Below are positions 23,231 through 34,971 of a DNA stretch of 64,000 nt, in pieces. Position 1 is the first letter of the stretch. The number at the start of each line of letters is the position of its first letter. The DNA is taken from positions 10,001-74,000 of the forward strand of contig JAKOGI010002174.1 of the NCBI GenBank assembly GCA_029747015.1. The letters run 5' to 3'. A program made the translations under genes and the position numbers. The notes beneath the pieces are model-generated. The model saw nothing but the letters and a program-made list of their open reading frames with translations, did no database searches and had not been told where the DNA came from. Origin of the DNA: Carnegiea gigantea. Lineage: Eukaryota > Streptophyta > Magnoliopsida > Caryophyllales > Cactaceae.

Positions 23231-24666
23231 TGTTAGGCGCTAATTTATCGTATCTTACATGCCTCTTTCATCTAATTTTAGCTCGTATAATAACGTAATC
23301 TCTAGGATTTTTACTCGTTTTATTTACTTTTTTAGGTAATAAATCCCATCGAGCAAATTTCGCAAAAAGAACAAAAGAAGAAGACAAAGCATCGCGCGAC
23401 AGGAGGATAGTCAATTGCACGACGGCCAGTAGCAGCCTAGCCAGCAGTAGCCATCAGCCAGGGCCTGTTGACCGCTGGCTGGTCTTGGCTGGCGATCGCG
23501 GTCGCCCCGGTGACTACCAGCCGGTCTTGGCTGGCAACGACCGGTGGTCGCCATGCTGACGGTCATCGGCCCTTGCCTTACTCTTCTCACCCCTTTTGCC
23601 CGACTCGATTTGTATTTAAGCTCATCTTGGGGACTTTTTGGGAGTTCTTTTGGGCGATTTTTATGCTAGTTTAGCTTAGGGTTTAGCTTCAAAAACCTCA
23701 TTAGGAAGACATAAAGTAGATAAATTATGATTAATTGGGTTGTTTTTGGGATTCAAGCATTGTACATTCAAATTCATCCAAACAATCCATAAGTTTTCTC
23801 TCTCCTCTCTCTCTCTTCTTATTTCATGTTTGTTCTTGTTTCCTCTTGTTTAATCTTGATAGTTGAGATTATATTTAGCTTCAATGTTTGGTTTTTATTA
23901 TGATTTGTGTTCATTAGTTGTTTTAATCCATGTTAGATTGGATTAATTTCTCTAGTTAATGTTTATTTCTTTGCTTTTCTAGTCTAGGTTTTAATTGGGG
24001 CTTTTGTGCTTTTGTGATGATTAGTGATTAGTTTGGTTGCCTTGGGTTGTAATTAGCCCTTTGATGGCTGATTAGTTTAGTATTGAGCCTAACCATACCT
24101 AATTTACGCCTCCAGTTTAGAGTTTTCTCTCATGCCTACTACATGGTCGATGAAATGCTTGAGAGAGCTTTCATCGTTATCTTTGGGTGGTTGACTTTCG
24201 TCAAGAGGTGAGGTCAACTAGCTAGTGTGAGGGAGAGAATAGCAGGGGTTGGGACATGAAAATAGTCCTGATCCTAATTAGGTCCATGGGTCGCTATCCT
24301 TATGGTCTAATTAGGCTAGGCCCATGAAAATAGGTGGTTACCCAATTAGATTAGCCTATGACCTTCGAGAGAGGGCTTGGGGGGTCTTTCATAGTGCAAC
24401 CAACCATCTCAATTGTTGGCGGATGTTGGATAGGTTAGGACTCATCTAAACTATTTAGTTCATTGATTGGTCAAATTGCAATTTCAAGCCCCTTTCTTTT
24501 GTGTTCGTTAGCTTAGCTTAGCTTAGTTTTCATTTCCTTCTTTCTTGGCCTAGATTGAGTCGCTCTAACTAGTCCCGGTACTTGAAACTCAACTCCCAAT
24601 AGACGACACTCTGATTACTCGACGACAATTGGGGTTATAAATTTAAAACTCGAATTTTTCCCATCA
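23231..24666 (+). repeat. Left LTR of gypsy-like element 2
   Basis: It runs from TGTTAGGCGC to CCATCA. It contains a GC-rich patch (about 23390-23560) with two imperfect copies of GGTCTTGGCTGGC, part of which is shorter in the right LTR, explaining some of the length difference. Confidence 0.9.
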
Positions 24667-24672
24667 AGTTTT

Positions 24673-24690
24673 CGGCGCCGCTGCCGGGGA
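24673..24690 (+). other. Primer-binding site of gypsy-like element 2 (Asp-tRNA type)
   Basis: CGGCGCCGCTGCCGGGGA follows the left LTR by six bases and matches the Asp-tRNA complement with two differences. Confidence 0.88.
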
Positions 24691-24801
24691 GTGGGCGCTT
24701 TTCAATATCGGGGGGTGCATTCGAGGCTAGGCCTTTAGAAAATCCTAAAAAAAAAAAATCAAAAATCAAAAATCAAAAATTTGAAAAAAAAATCAATCAA
24801 G

Positions 24802-26274
24802 ATGGCTATTTTCCATTTACCCCAATTTGAGCATGAACCTTTTTGGCAATACTTGTTTGTATTAAATGATTATTGTGCTCAATATGTGTATTTCACACAT
24901 GAAAAATGGGAAACATGCAATGTTGAGTTTGAGATGATAACACATGAGACCCGAGCCACCCTTGAGTCCTTGTGTTATGGTGGTATATGCTCTTTAGATG
25001 TTGATTATATGTGGGACTTATTTGAGTCTTTGACTTGGCATTAATGGTACCATGAGATTGCTAGTGAGTCTTTTATGTGCCCTTCCCCCATTTCTTATGA
25101 TTTGCATGCTTATTCTCATCTTACGTGCTCTTATTGTCAATCTTTTGACCATGATATGAATTTTTACCCTCATTATATGTGCTCTTATTGCCAATCTCTT
25201 GACCATGATGTGAATTGTTGTCCCTATTATGATATTTCTAATGAGTGTTATGTCAAACTTGATACCGTGATAGGGGCAATGAATGAGCAACATAAGCACT
25301 TTGTTAGTAAGATGAGGAAGTGCGGCCTATTACATGGGACCAACCATAGTCTACCTTTCCCTAAACTTGAGGTTAGTCTCTATGATGATTGTGAGTCTTC
25401 CCTTCCCGTAGAGTCAAGCTTTGTTGATGATACATCTTCCACTGACCTAGAGGAAGCATTTGACCTTCCCTTGACCTTCTTGTCATTTGTTGCTCCATCC
25501 TTTTCTAGCACACCTATGGACACTAGTGTTAGTGACTCAATCTTACTTGCTTATTTCCTTCCTTTAGCTCAGTGCACTGAGTTAGAGATGGGCCAGACTT
25601 CTTGGGGTGATGCTAGTTCTATAGAGGATGTTTCACTTTCTTGGTCAGGATGGCTTACATTGGTTGAGTCATACCTTGAGGAGGCTCCTTTTGAGGAGTT
25701 TAGTGATGATGTGGAGATGGGTCGTGCCACTCCTAGCATGGGTATTATTGACTCCGTTTGTACCGAGCCACTTGACTCTACGCCCATTTCATCCCTTTTC
25801 CTCGCCATCACCCCTTCTCATTTTCATGCATTTCATAAGTTCTTAGGTGACATTAGAGGGCCTCATCCCTTATTTGATCCATATCGTGCATATCTAGAGG
25901 ACGTGGCTAGGAAAATCACGTGGAGTACTTTCTTTGACCATGCTTTTGATTTTTTTATGATATTTGATGAGTTGAAGAGGCCACTAACTTTGTTTACTCC
26001 ATCTTTACTAGTGTTTTCTTGCTCACATTATTATGAGATGCATGCGATGACATACGATAAGCTTTTGAGAGCTTTGACCGCATCCGAGTTAAGGACTTAC
26101 GTCTTGAGAGACAAGGAGTGGCTGATGCTCTTTACGCCCTTGTGGCATAGTTTGGGTACATTCAGTGCCCAACCTGGTACACTCATTCTAAGTCCTTTCA
26201 TCTTTTTCATTTGTTTAGCTATGGATATTTGGTTGTGTTTAGTTATGGATATTAGGTGGTGTTTTTGTTGGTGA
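24802..26274 (+). pseudogene. Gag-like protein of gypsy-like element 2, one in-frame stop
   Basis: The ATG at 24802 opens MAIFHLPQFEHEPFWQYL, followed by THEKWETCNVEFE and the gag block GICSLDVDYMWDLFESL. A TAA at 25042-25044 interrupts the frame, which then continues unbroken to 26274. It includes two tandem Cys/His repeats (CSYCQSFDHDMNF and CSYCQSLDHDVNCCPYY at about residues 94-125) and a long acidic Ser-rich region. It is homologous in layout to the gag of element 1. The stop fits a single CAA-to-TAA change. A protease or RT does not follow. Confidence 0.75.
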
Positions 26275-27539
26275 TCAACTTTGAGATGAAATTTAAGATG
26301 TTGATGAGCCATTGATACCTATGATCACCTTTTTTTAAAAATGTTTTTATGGATATTTGTATTTTGTGATTAGCGGTGTTATTGGTATATATTTATTTTG
26401 GTATATATTTATTTTGGTGTTAGTTTTGTATATGTGTGTGGTCTTGTGGTCGATTTAGTCAGACTGTGTTTTTGGGAGAGTGTGTTAACTTGTGTATATG
26501 TGTGTAGGTTTAGTGTTTTTGTCTATGTTTGTTTTGTTTTGTGTGTCTTGTGTGTGTGATTTTGTTTTCTTTGTTTTTGTGTGTTTTTGTGGAGATAGTG
26601 GCTCCTAGGCTCCCAATGAGGATATTGTGAGATTTAGGTGTGGGGGTGGGAAGTCATAAACCCTTTCATGTATATTTTTTGTGAAAATTTTTCAATTTTT
26701 CAATTTTTGTATAATTTTTCTTCTTAGCTTTGGAGGACTTTTGTACCTTTGCGTTTGGTTTTTGATCTTTGATAGCTTGGTTGCTAGCTTGTATATAGGA
26801 AGAATATGCATGATGGAGCACTTGTCTATAATATGATCTCCGGTCTCTTATAATAAACCCATTTCACATGGACGGTTTTGTGCCTACCTTGTACACTTAA
26901 TCATTGACTTCTGGTGTTAGTTGTTGAAATTTGGGTTTGGGGGCATTCTACTTGGTTAATTGACTTCTAGTTTTGGCTTCGGTATGAAAAAAAATAAGAA
27001 AAACAAGAAGTGTAAAAATGAGCTTATCTCCGATATCTCTATTTGAGCTTGAATAAGTGCTTCACACATCCAAATAAAACCCCTAAACTAAGTTGTTCCT
27101 CGAGGAGTTGAAGGCCTAATAAGCCAAGAACTACTCACTCGGGCAGAAGAGCATAAGGTGAAAAGCAAAAAAAAAAAAAAGAAGAAGAAAGGGGGGGAAA
27201 AGAGGAGCAACAATAAAGGAAGTCATAAGCTAAGTGGAGGTGACCTTTTACCTGATTTTAGCGAGCACTAGGAGTTAATACACCTTGCACGGAGCATGAA
27301 GGTGTGCAAATCGCATCATTGTATTGCGTGGGGTGAAAAATGAGAGTCAGGGTGCATGTATAGCCTATGTGTGTCTTGAATGCATGTTTTGCTTGTATAT
27401 AGCTAGGGAGCTAGGTTGTTAAGGTGATAAAATTGATCTAGATGTGTTTGTACATACGTTTGTTTTGAAAATTCCAAAAAATACTTCAAAGATTTTGTAG
27501 TATATCTTCTGCAAACCCTTACGAGGTCTCATTCGTCTA

Positions 27540-28179
27540 TAGGGGTGGCAATGGGCCGGGTACGGAGTGGGTTTAGTCGTACCCTTACCCGTACCCTTTT
27601 TCAAAATTAATACCCATAACCATACCCATACCCATCGGGTATTATAAAGTTATACCCATACCCATACCCATTGGGTATAGCGGATATGCGGATTTTATTC
27701 GGGTATATATAGACAAAAAAGAATTAAATCCATTTTGTACCCACATTCAACATCAAATAGCAGTATGTCATATTAACACCAAGTTTCCAACAACATATGA
27801 TCTCACATCAAATACAACTAAAAGTTTCCCAATCAAAGCAATAAATTAGCACTTGACAATTACAGTTTTAAACAAAAGGTTCTACCGAAGTCTTAAATAT
27901 CATACAGCTCAAAGCAACTAGCAAAATATTCAAGTACAAGTAACAAATTTGAACCTTAAACAAACGAGTATGGATTTTATATGGGGTGGGTATGAGATGG
28001 GTACGAGGTGGGTATTGATAAAATAGGTATGTGGAGGGTATGACCTATACCCATACCCATACTCATACCCATATCCATTTTAACAATACCTGCCCTATAC
28101 CCATTTTTTCTATTTTCATCAGCCATACCCATACCCATTGGGGCGGGTTTTGCGGGTACAAATTTTTTTGCCGGCCCTA
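27540..28179. mobile_element. hAT-type MITE rich in ACCCAT repeats
   Basis: The ends TAGGGGTGGCAA and, in reverse complement, TAGGGCCGGCAA are inverted repeats. The 8 bp flanks TTCGTCTA (27532-27539) and CTCGTCCA (28180-28187) look like a decayed hAT target duplication; the sister element shows a related uninterrupted sequence at about 21400. Inside, runs of ACCCAT/ATGGGT make inverted arms (27600-27690 and 28020-28150), so the element can fold back. There is no transposase frame. Confidence 0.75.
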
Positions 28180-28327
28180 CTCGTCCACTTGGAATAACCA
28201 ATGGGTTTAAAGGGCTTGTTGTATGTGCTAAATGCAACCGTGATTCCTATGACAGTGAGTTAGGTCTGTAGGTTAGATTTTCTCTTGTTTTGCTCGAGGA
28301 TGAACAAAAGATAGGTGTGGGGGTATT

Positions 28328-29637
28328 TGTTAGGCGCTGATTTGTCATATTCTACGTGCCTTTTTCACCTAATTTTAGCTCGTACAACAACATAATCTCT
28401 AGGATTTTTACTCCTTTTATTTACTTTTGCAGGCGTGATGGGAGGACAATCGACTGCACGACAGCCAGTCGCAGCCCAGCCAGCAGTAACCATCAGCTAG
28501 GGCCTGGCGACCATGGGCTAGTCTTGGCTGGCGACGGCCGATGGTGGCCATGCCGATGATCGTTAGCCCTTAACCTGCTCTTCTCGCCCCTTTTTCCCGG
28601 CTCGATTTGTATTTAAAGCCCGTCTTCGGGACTTTTTGGGGGTTCTTTTGGGTGATTTTAGGCTAATTTAGCTTAGGGTTTAGCTTCAAAAACCTCATTA
28701 GGAGGAAATACAGTAGATAGATTAGGATTAATTGGGTTGTTTTGGGGATTCAAGCATTGTACATTCAAATTCATCCAAGCAATCCATAAGTTTTCTCTCT
28801 CCTCTCTCTCTTCTTATTTCATGTTTATTCTTGTTTTCTCTTGTTTAATCTTGATAGTTTAGATTATATTTAGCTTTAATGTTTAGTTTTTATTATGATT
28901 TTTTGTTCATTAGTTGTGTTAATCCATTTAGATTGTTTCTTTGCTTTTCTAGTCTAGGTTTAAATTGGGGCTTTTGTGCTTTTATGATGATTAATGATTA
29001 GTTTGGTTGCCTTGGGTTGTAATTAGCCCTTTGATGGCTGATTAGTTTAGTATTGGGTCTAACCATACCTAATTTACGCCTCTAATTTAGAGCTTTCTTT
29101 CACGCCCACCACATGTACGATGAAATGCTTGAGAGAGCTTTCATTGTTATCTTTGGATGGTTGACTTTTGTCAACATGTGAGGTCAACTAGCTAGTGTAA
29201 GGGAGAGAGTAGCCGGGGTTGGGACATGAAAATAGTCCCGATCCTAGTTAAGTCCATAGGTCACTATCCTTTTGGTCTAATTAGGCTAACCCCATAAAAA
29301 TAGGTGGTTAGGCCAATTAGATTAGCCGATGACCCTCGATAGAGGGCTTAGGTGGTCTTTCATGGTGCAACCGACCATCTCAATTGTTGGCAGAGGTTGG
29401 GTAGGTTAGGATTCATCTAAATAATTTAGTTCAGTAATTGGTCAAATTGCAATTTCAAGCTTCTTTCTTTTATGTTCGTTAGCTAAGCTTAGCTTTGTTT
29501 TCATTTCCTTCCTTCTTAGCCTAGATTGAGTCACTCTAACTAATCTCGGTTCTTGAAACCCAACTCCCAGTGGGTGACACCCCCAGTATTCGATGACACG
29601 TGGGGTTATAAATTTAAAACTCGAATTCCTCCCATCA
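28328..29637 (+). repeat. Right LTR of gypsy-like element 2
   Basis: It starts TGTTAGGCGC and ends CCATCA and pairs with 23231-24666. Confidence 0.9.
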
Positions 29638-29642
29638 ATTAT

Positions 29643-32205
29643 CATCGTCCCTTGAAAGGAACAAGGCTTTTAAAATTGTAAATTTTTTAATACATATAAC
29701 AATTTTTGAGGTTAAACTTTACCTCAGCCAAAACCACCCTTAACGAAACCCATCTTTTAAGAGCGCTTGATATGAAATGCTCACTCTATTCAAAATAATA
29801 AAGACATATTCATTTTGAAGAGAAACTTCGTAAACATCACGCATTATACAAAATCTCACTTATGAGGTCGAGTTTCATTATATGATTTATGAAATGCATG
29901 TTACTAAGAAATTATGATATATGCTCGACGTTAACATTAAGTAAATATATCTTAAGGTTTAGTTTAGTGAACAACCAAGAGTCAACTAGACTATATGAAT
30001 ACTACTATGTTTGTCAGGCAAAAATCACACTCTTGATGCCAACATTTTGTTTTTCCTTTCTTTTCCTTCCAGCAGCTTACTTTGAGTCTTCATTACCTAA
30101 AACCAAAAACACAAAAAATTTTCGAAGAATGAGATGTAGCCTTGTATGCTTATCTCTGTACTGTAAATCATTACTTTCAAGACCAATGAGCTACGCAATG
30201 ATTTTAGATTCATTTTCTTTCAAACGTTCGTGAAAGCATTCTTTGTACTTCTATAATTTTTTTCCCGTAATATAATGTTATTTTAGCTGAGATCCTCTTT
30301 CATAATAAGCTCATCATTAAACTTCATCTTTTGATACTTGAAGAGGTGTACTCCTAGGCCCTTCATTTCATTAAGTGCACGCGTCCCCCTTGGGACCCCC
30401 ACATCCTTTCACATTGCTTCAATAGGATCACTCTTAAAGATGCATCGCCTTCATTTCAAATCATCATTTGATTCAAAGCCTACACATATTGAATTGAAGT
30501 GATTACACAGCCTATTGAAAGTTAACTTACCAAGGCATCATCTCGAGTAAAATCATAATTTTTGGACTTGAACATTAATACCAGTTTATCCTTAAAATCA
30601 AGCTTAATTTTGGTTAATTTTAATTGCGACTCTCCAAATTAATAGCTTATTCGAACTTCCAAACCTTAGATATGATTAAGCTAGCTAGATTGCCACATGC
30701 ACAAGATATTTATGAGGGCTTCGGAAGTCCGTACTCATGACACTTATACAATCACATCATATCCAAACTATTTTCAATAATCGTATCACATAATCGAATG
30801 CAAGACACTTAGATCATACCAAGACTGCTTTTACATATATAATCTAAATAAGAAGAAAAATAAATTTGATCAAAGTAGAAAATAAGGATTTAATGAGATC
30901 ACCTCCAATTGCTTAATAATCCAACAAGAAAGTGGGAATAAAAGGAGACCACAATGCTTGATGGAGAGGATGGGAAGTGGCCATCTACACTCAGGCGGTC
31001 AAGTTGGTAGTCGACATCCACGTGGCTATTACCCCTTCTTTTGGTAGGGGAGAAATAAGAGGAAAGAGGGAAGAGAGAGAAAAAGATGGAGAAATAATGA
31101 AAACTTAGTGAGATCATCTAAAAACATCAAACTCATCATAAATCTCTATTTATAACTGACCCATGTGCCTCCTTCTTCCATAATCACCATAATTTGCTAG
31201 AACCTTCCCAACAAGAACATTCTCCTTTGTGAAATTCAATTTTTATCCTTAAGAATTTGCATAATCCTAATCACATCCTTATCCTAAGAAGTTATATTTT
31301 TGTACACGTGATAGATATTTTCTTCCAATGTAGACATCTTCTCTTATGAAATTTCTATTGTGTACATTGCTTTCTTCTTAATGCCCAAATTACATATATA
31401 AATATACTCTATACCATCCATTTTGGATAAGCTTCATGAAAAAAATGATGAAATGATCTTATTTTGCTGATCTAGACATTTTCTTTCTTGACTTTTAAAA
31501 GTAAACCCTCTCCATTATTATTATATATATTGCAAGAATAATATTTTTTAAGACATTGGGAGTAATATAATATTATGTTAATATAGAAAGAAATGCGCCT
31601 TACCTAACCAAAAAATATATGCGATACTAAATGCGCGTATAGGGGGTGCAGAAATAACTCTCAACTTTTTTCAATAGTTTAGCATTATTTGATCATCAAA
31701 TCATATCCAGTAATGCAATGCCAGTTAGACCTAATGTTACTTATACCTTAGACTAGGCAAAGCTAACTTAATTCTGAAGGTTCAAACAAAGTGATCCAAA
31801 CTCATATCTACTATGAGATCCAAAGTAGACTATTCCAATGCTGAAAATATAAAGTGAACTGATCCAAGTCAAAGGCAACGATTCATGAGTTTGAAGTAAT
31901 TCCATCTAAATTCAAATAATAAATGATGCATTTGCGGATTTACCTTGCCTAAATAAGAGCCTTTGAAGAGTTGAAGTGTTGTATTGTACTTGTCAAGTAT
32001 GGACAAATAAAAATGGGAAAATAGGATGTCTACTGTGAGAAGCCAAGAGGAGAGGAGCTGCGCACATCTACATCACGGTGCTACATTCGGTTAAATATAG
32101 AGGAACATAATACAGGAATAATGACTTTTGAGATATTAGCACAAACATAATATTAAAAAGATAAATATTTTTATCTTTATTTTGAAATGATATTAATTAT
32201 GTCAT
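29643..32205. other. AT-rich stretch, nothing recognised
   Basis: No gene, long repeat or transposon end was identified on either strand. The small frames here have no recognisable family. It lies between the right target duplication of gypsy-like element 2 and the start of the solo LTR, so it may be old, decayed insertion sequence. Confidence 0.45.
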
Positions 32206-34269
32206 TGTAACACCCCTCACTCCTATGAAAGATGTCATACTGCTAGGGTTTCTTTAAGAAAACCCTAAGGCTTGAAAGGTTTATTGAAGTGGCTTAGTAA
32301 GTCTCAATAAGTAACTTAAGGTGAGTCTAAGCATTCTGAAATGAAACTGCTAGAGTTCCATGTGAAATTGTAGCAAATAAATAAATAAATAAACAACTCG
32401 AGCTGATTATCTGGAAGTCTTAATAAATCAAAACTTAGCAACTGAGTGAACACCTCTGGTCACACCCCTGAGTCACTTAGGTTCTAATCACCTTACAACA
32501 GGCACGTAATTTAAAGTACATATAAGACATGCCTAGGGAAAACATATTCAGGGCCAACTATATACTTATAAGTATTATAATAGGCTTACTTATTTAGTAG
32601 CACGCAAAATCCTGCAACATACAAGTGATCAAACTAGAAGTGGTTGCAAGTGAGTCACCCAACACAACTTCATTCCTTACTGCTCTTAACCTAGAAAAAA
32701 GAAATAAGGAGGGGAGTGGGCTACCATACACTCAGTGAATAATTCTCAACCCTGAGAAAACAAAACAGTTGCATACAATACCAATAAGTAGCAAACACAT
32801 AGAAATATGAATATTACTATTATATTATCCATACAAGGATCCAAAATCATACCACCATTCAGTTCATCCTAATCGTTGAGGTTGGTGGCCTACTCGACTC
32901 CCAGTTACACTCCCATTTACACTCTTAACCTCAAAGCATTCCGTTTAATGTAACCACACGAGTTCTTTTAGTAAGGAATAGAAATAGCGCACAATTGGAT
33001 ATGAAGCTCTATCTAAGCTAAGTCATTTTATTATAGAATGCTTCCTTTTTAAAGAATTACGTTTATAAATTGCTAAGAACCTTTTTTCAAATATTTCCTA
33101 CGCTTTTCAAATCCTTGCATCGACATAAATTAAAGTCGAGGGCTTTTAACTTATAACGGGTAACGAAGTCACTTTTCAAGGCATTGGATTCACAAGTTAG
33201 TGCTCCCATCAGGTGAATGACACAACTCATGACTTTTTGTATCCCTGAGGCCTCCTAAAGTCAATGGACTCCTATCCTCATCAAGAAAGTGGATTCCTGC
33301 TCCAATCAGGATCCTAAGGTCGACTCCCAAAACTAAGCCCTTTATATTAGCACTGTTCTCCTACACCAAAATATATCAAATGCAATTCATATTCAAACGT
33401 ACATGGCATTAAAATTCCCGTTATATCACAACAACCGCATATTCATTTTCAAAAAGGCTAACAGAGCCTTAATGACGGCAAAAGTCGACTTCTGAAAAGC
33501 ATAACAATCACTTAGTCTGACAGAGAAAGCTTGTGAATGAGTTATTAGCCAAGTAATCATTCACTTTCAAATGAAAGGGATATTGAAACTCATTTCAAAA
33601 TCTACTAGCCTGCGCTTATTTTGTAATTAATTTCACCTAAAAGAGCTCAGTAGTGCACTTCATTAACTCAAAGGGTAAAGCTTGGAACCTTTACTTGACA
33701 CTTTATTAACTCGTAACTCGAAGAGTACTTAAAGCTTTAACGTTTTCATCAACGGTTCAACTAATTGAACGATTTTGGTGAACTGTTGAGCGAACCTACT
33801 CATCGTTCTTGGTTCAGAGTGTGAGAATGAATCAAGGTCCTAGACGCGACAAAACAAGGCAAGTGTGGTCTAGCTAGAGTAAGGTGGGAGAGTAGCAAGC
33901 TGCTGCTCAGTTCACGAACCTGGTTCACTACCGAACTGATTCACTAAAACGTTCTGCTGACTCCCCTGTTTCCTCACTTAACTTTTAGGCAAAAACAGGC
34001 AACCGTGAACTAGTATTAACAGAAATAGCAACACAATTAAGCAGTATGTTATAAATAGAATTTGGGCAATTAGCAAACGGCGAGCACACATCAGATTCAC
34101 AATAGTACACTTCATAAATTCATTGATTTAACACACAAATGCGAACCCCCTCCTCACAGCAGTGCCCACAAATAATCTCAGAATCATCTCAATTTCAACC
34201 CAGTTAATTTCAGTCAACCCAATCAATTGACCTTCTATCCATAAACTCTTAATTCATCTATCAGAGTTC

Positions 34270-34552
34270 TGTTGTAATTTGGTGAATAAGTAAACCTCCC
34301 GTACCTGAGCTTAGAGAGAGAATGGATAATCAAGCTCAAGAGAGAGAGAATTGCTTTTCTTTCATTATATTGTCATCAGTGAGTATAGCTCAAGGAGAGA
34401 GCCATTATTTATGCAAAGCAATCTGCAGCGTTTCCCGCCAAATGTTTGTTAAGAGTTTGTTATAACAAACTCACAGTTTAGTTATGCTAACAGCTTCTGG
34501 AAAATGAAAGAAAGGGAAAGGAAAATAAAGAGAAAATATCAAAATTCCAACA
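34270..34552 (-). repeat. Copia-2 3' LTR
   Basis: It runs TGTTGTAATT...TTCCAACA on the plus strand and matches 55580-55860. The minus-strand purine tract AATTTAGGGGG lies at 34553-34563. Confidence 0.9.
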
Positions 34553-34559
34553 CCCCCTA

Positions 34560-34971
34560 AATTGGTAGTTCTCTGAACTCCTAATTTGCTTACAATTTAA
34601 TGATGAGCAGTTCCTAGAAGGGACTTTATCAACACATCTGCCAGTTGCTGATGAGTATGGACATAGCTGAGAGAAATCGAACCTGTAAAAAGTTTTTCTC
34701 TGATAAAGTGACAATCTAGCTCGATATGTTTTGCTCTCTCATAGGACACAGGGTTGCTAGCAATTTAAATAACAGCCTGGCTGTCATATTTAATAGGTAA
34801 TGGAGTGGTGTCTTCTGCTGCCAATTCACGAAGCAATCTGCTGAGCCGTGCTAACTCAGCCACAAGTCTTCTAAGGTTTCTATATTTTGCTTCTGTAGAA
34901 GACAAGGGTATAGTTCCTTGTTTCTTAGATTTCCAAGAGACTAAACTCTTGCCAAAGAAAATGACAAACCC
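34560..34971 (-). pseudogene. Copia-2 RNase H fragment
   Basis: On the minus strand, from 34971, the sequence reads FFGKSLVSWKSKKQGTIPLS followed by STEAKYRNLRRLVAELARL, then residues equivalent to ERAKHIELDCHFIREKL and an HTHQQLADVL-type end, as in plant copia RNase H. A stop lies in the middle. It begins exactly at the boundary of the gypsy insertion at 34972. About 60 residues of RT/RNase H expected between this block and 44880 are missing. Confidence 0.82.

Larger units (their letters stand above)
23231..29637 (+). mobile_element. Non-autonomous gypsy-like element 2 (LTR + gag only)
   Basis: LTRs of 1436 and 1310 bp both start TGTTAGGCGC and end CCATCA. Perfect 5 bp duplications ATTAT lie at 23226-23230 and 29638-29642. 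An Asp-tRNA primer site and a purine tract (GTGTGGGGGT, about 28315-28324) are in place. Only a gag-like frame is present. Its insertion site is 13 bp beyond the target duplication of element 1. A hAT MITE (27540-28179) lies in its non-coding interior (26275-28327), where nothing else is recognised. Confidence 0.88.

Noticed and set aside
23468..23674. GC-rich frame in the LTR of gypsy-like element 2
   Set aside because: It lies in the LTR and is not kept open in the partner LTR at about 28470-28600.
27600..28150. Interstitial telomere repeat
   Set aside because: The unit is ACCCAT, not the plant telomere AAACCCT, and it lies within TIRs of a MITE.
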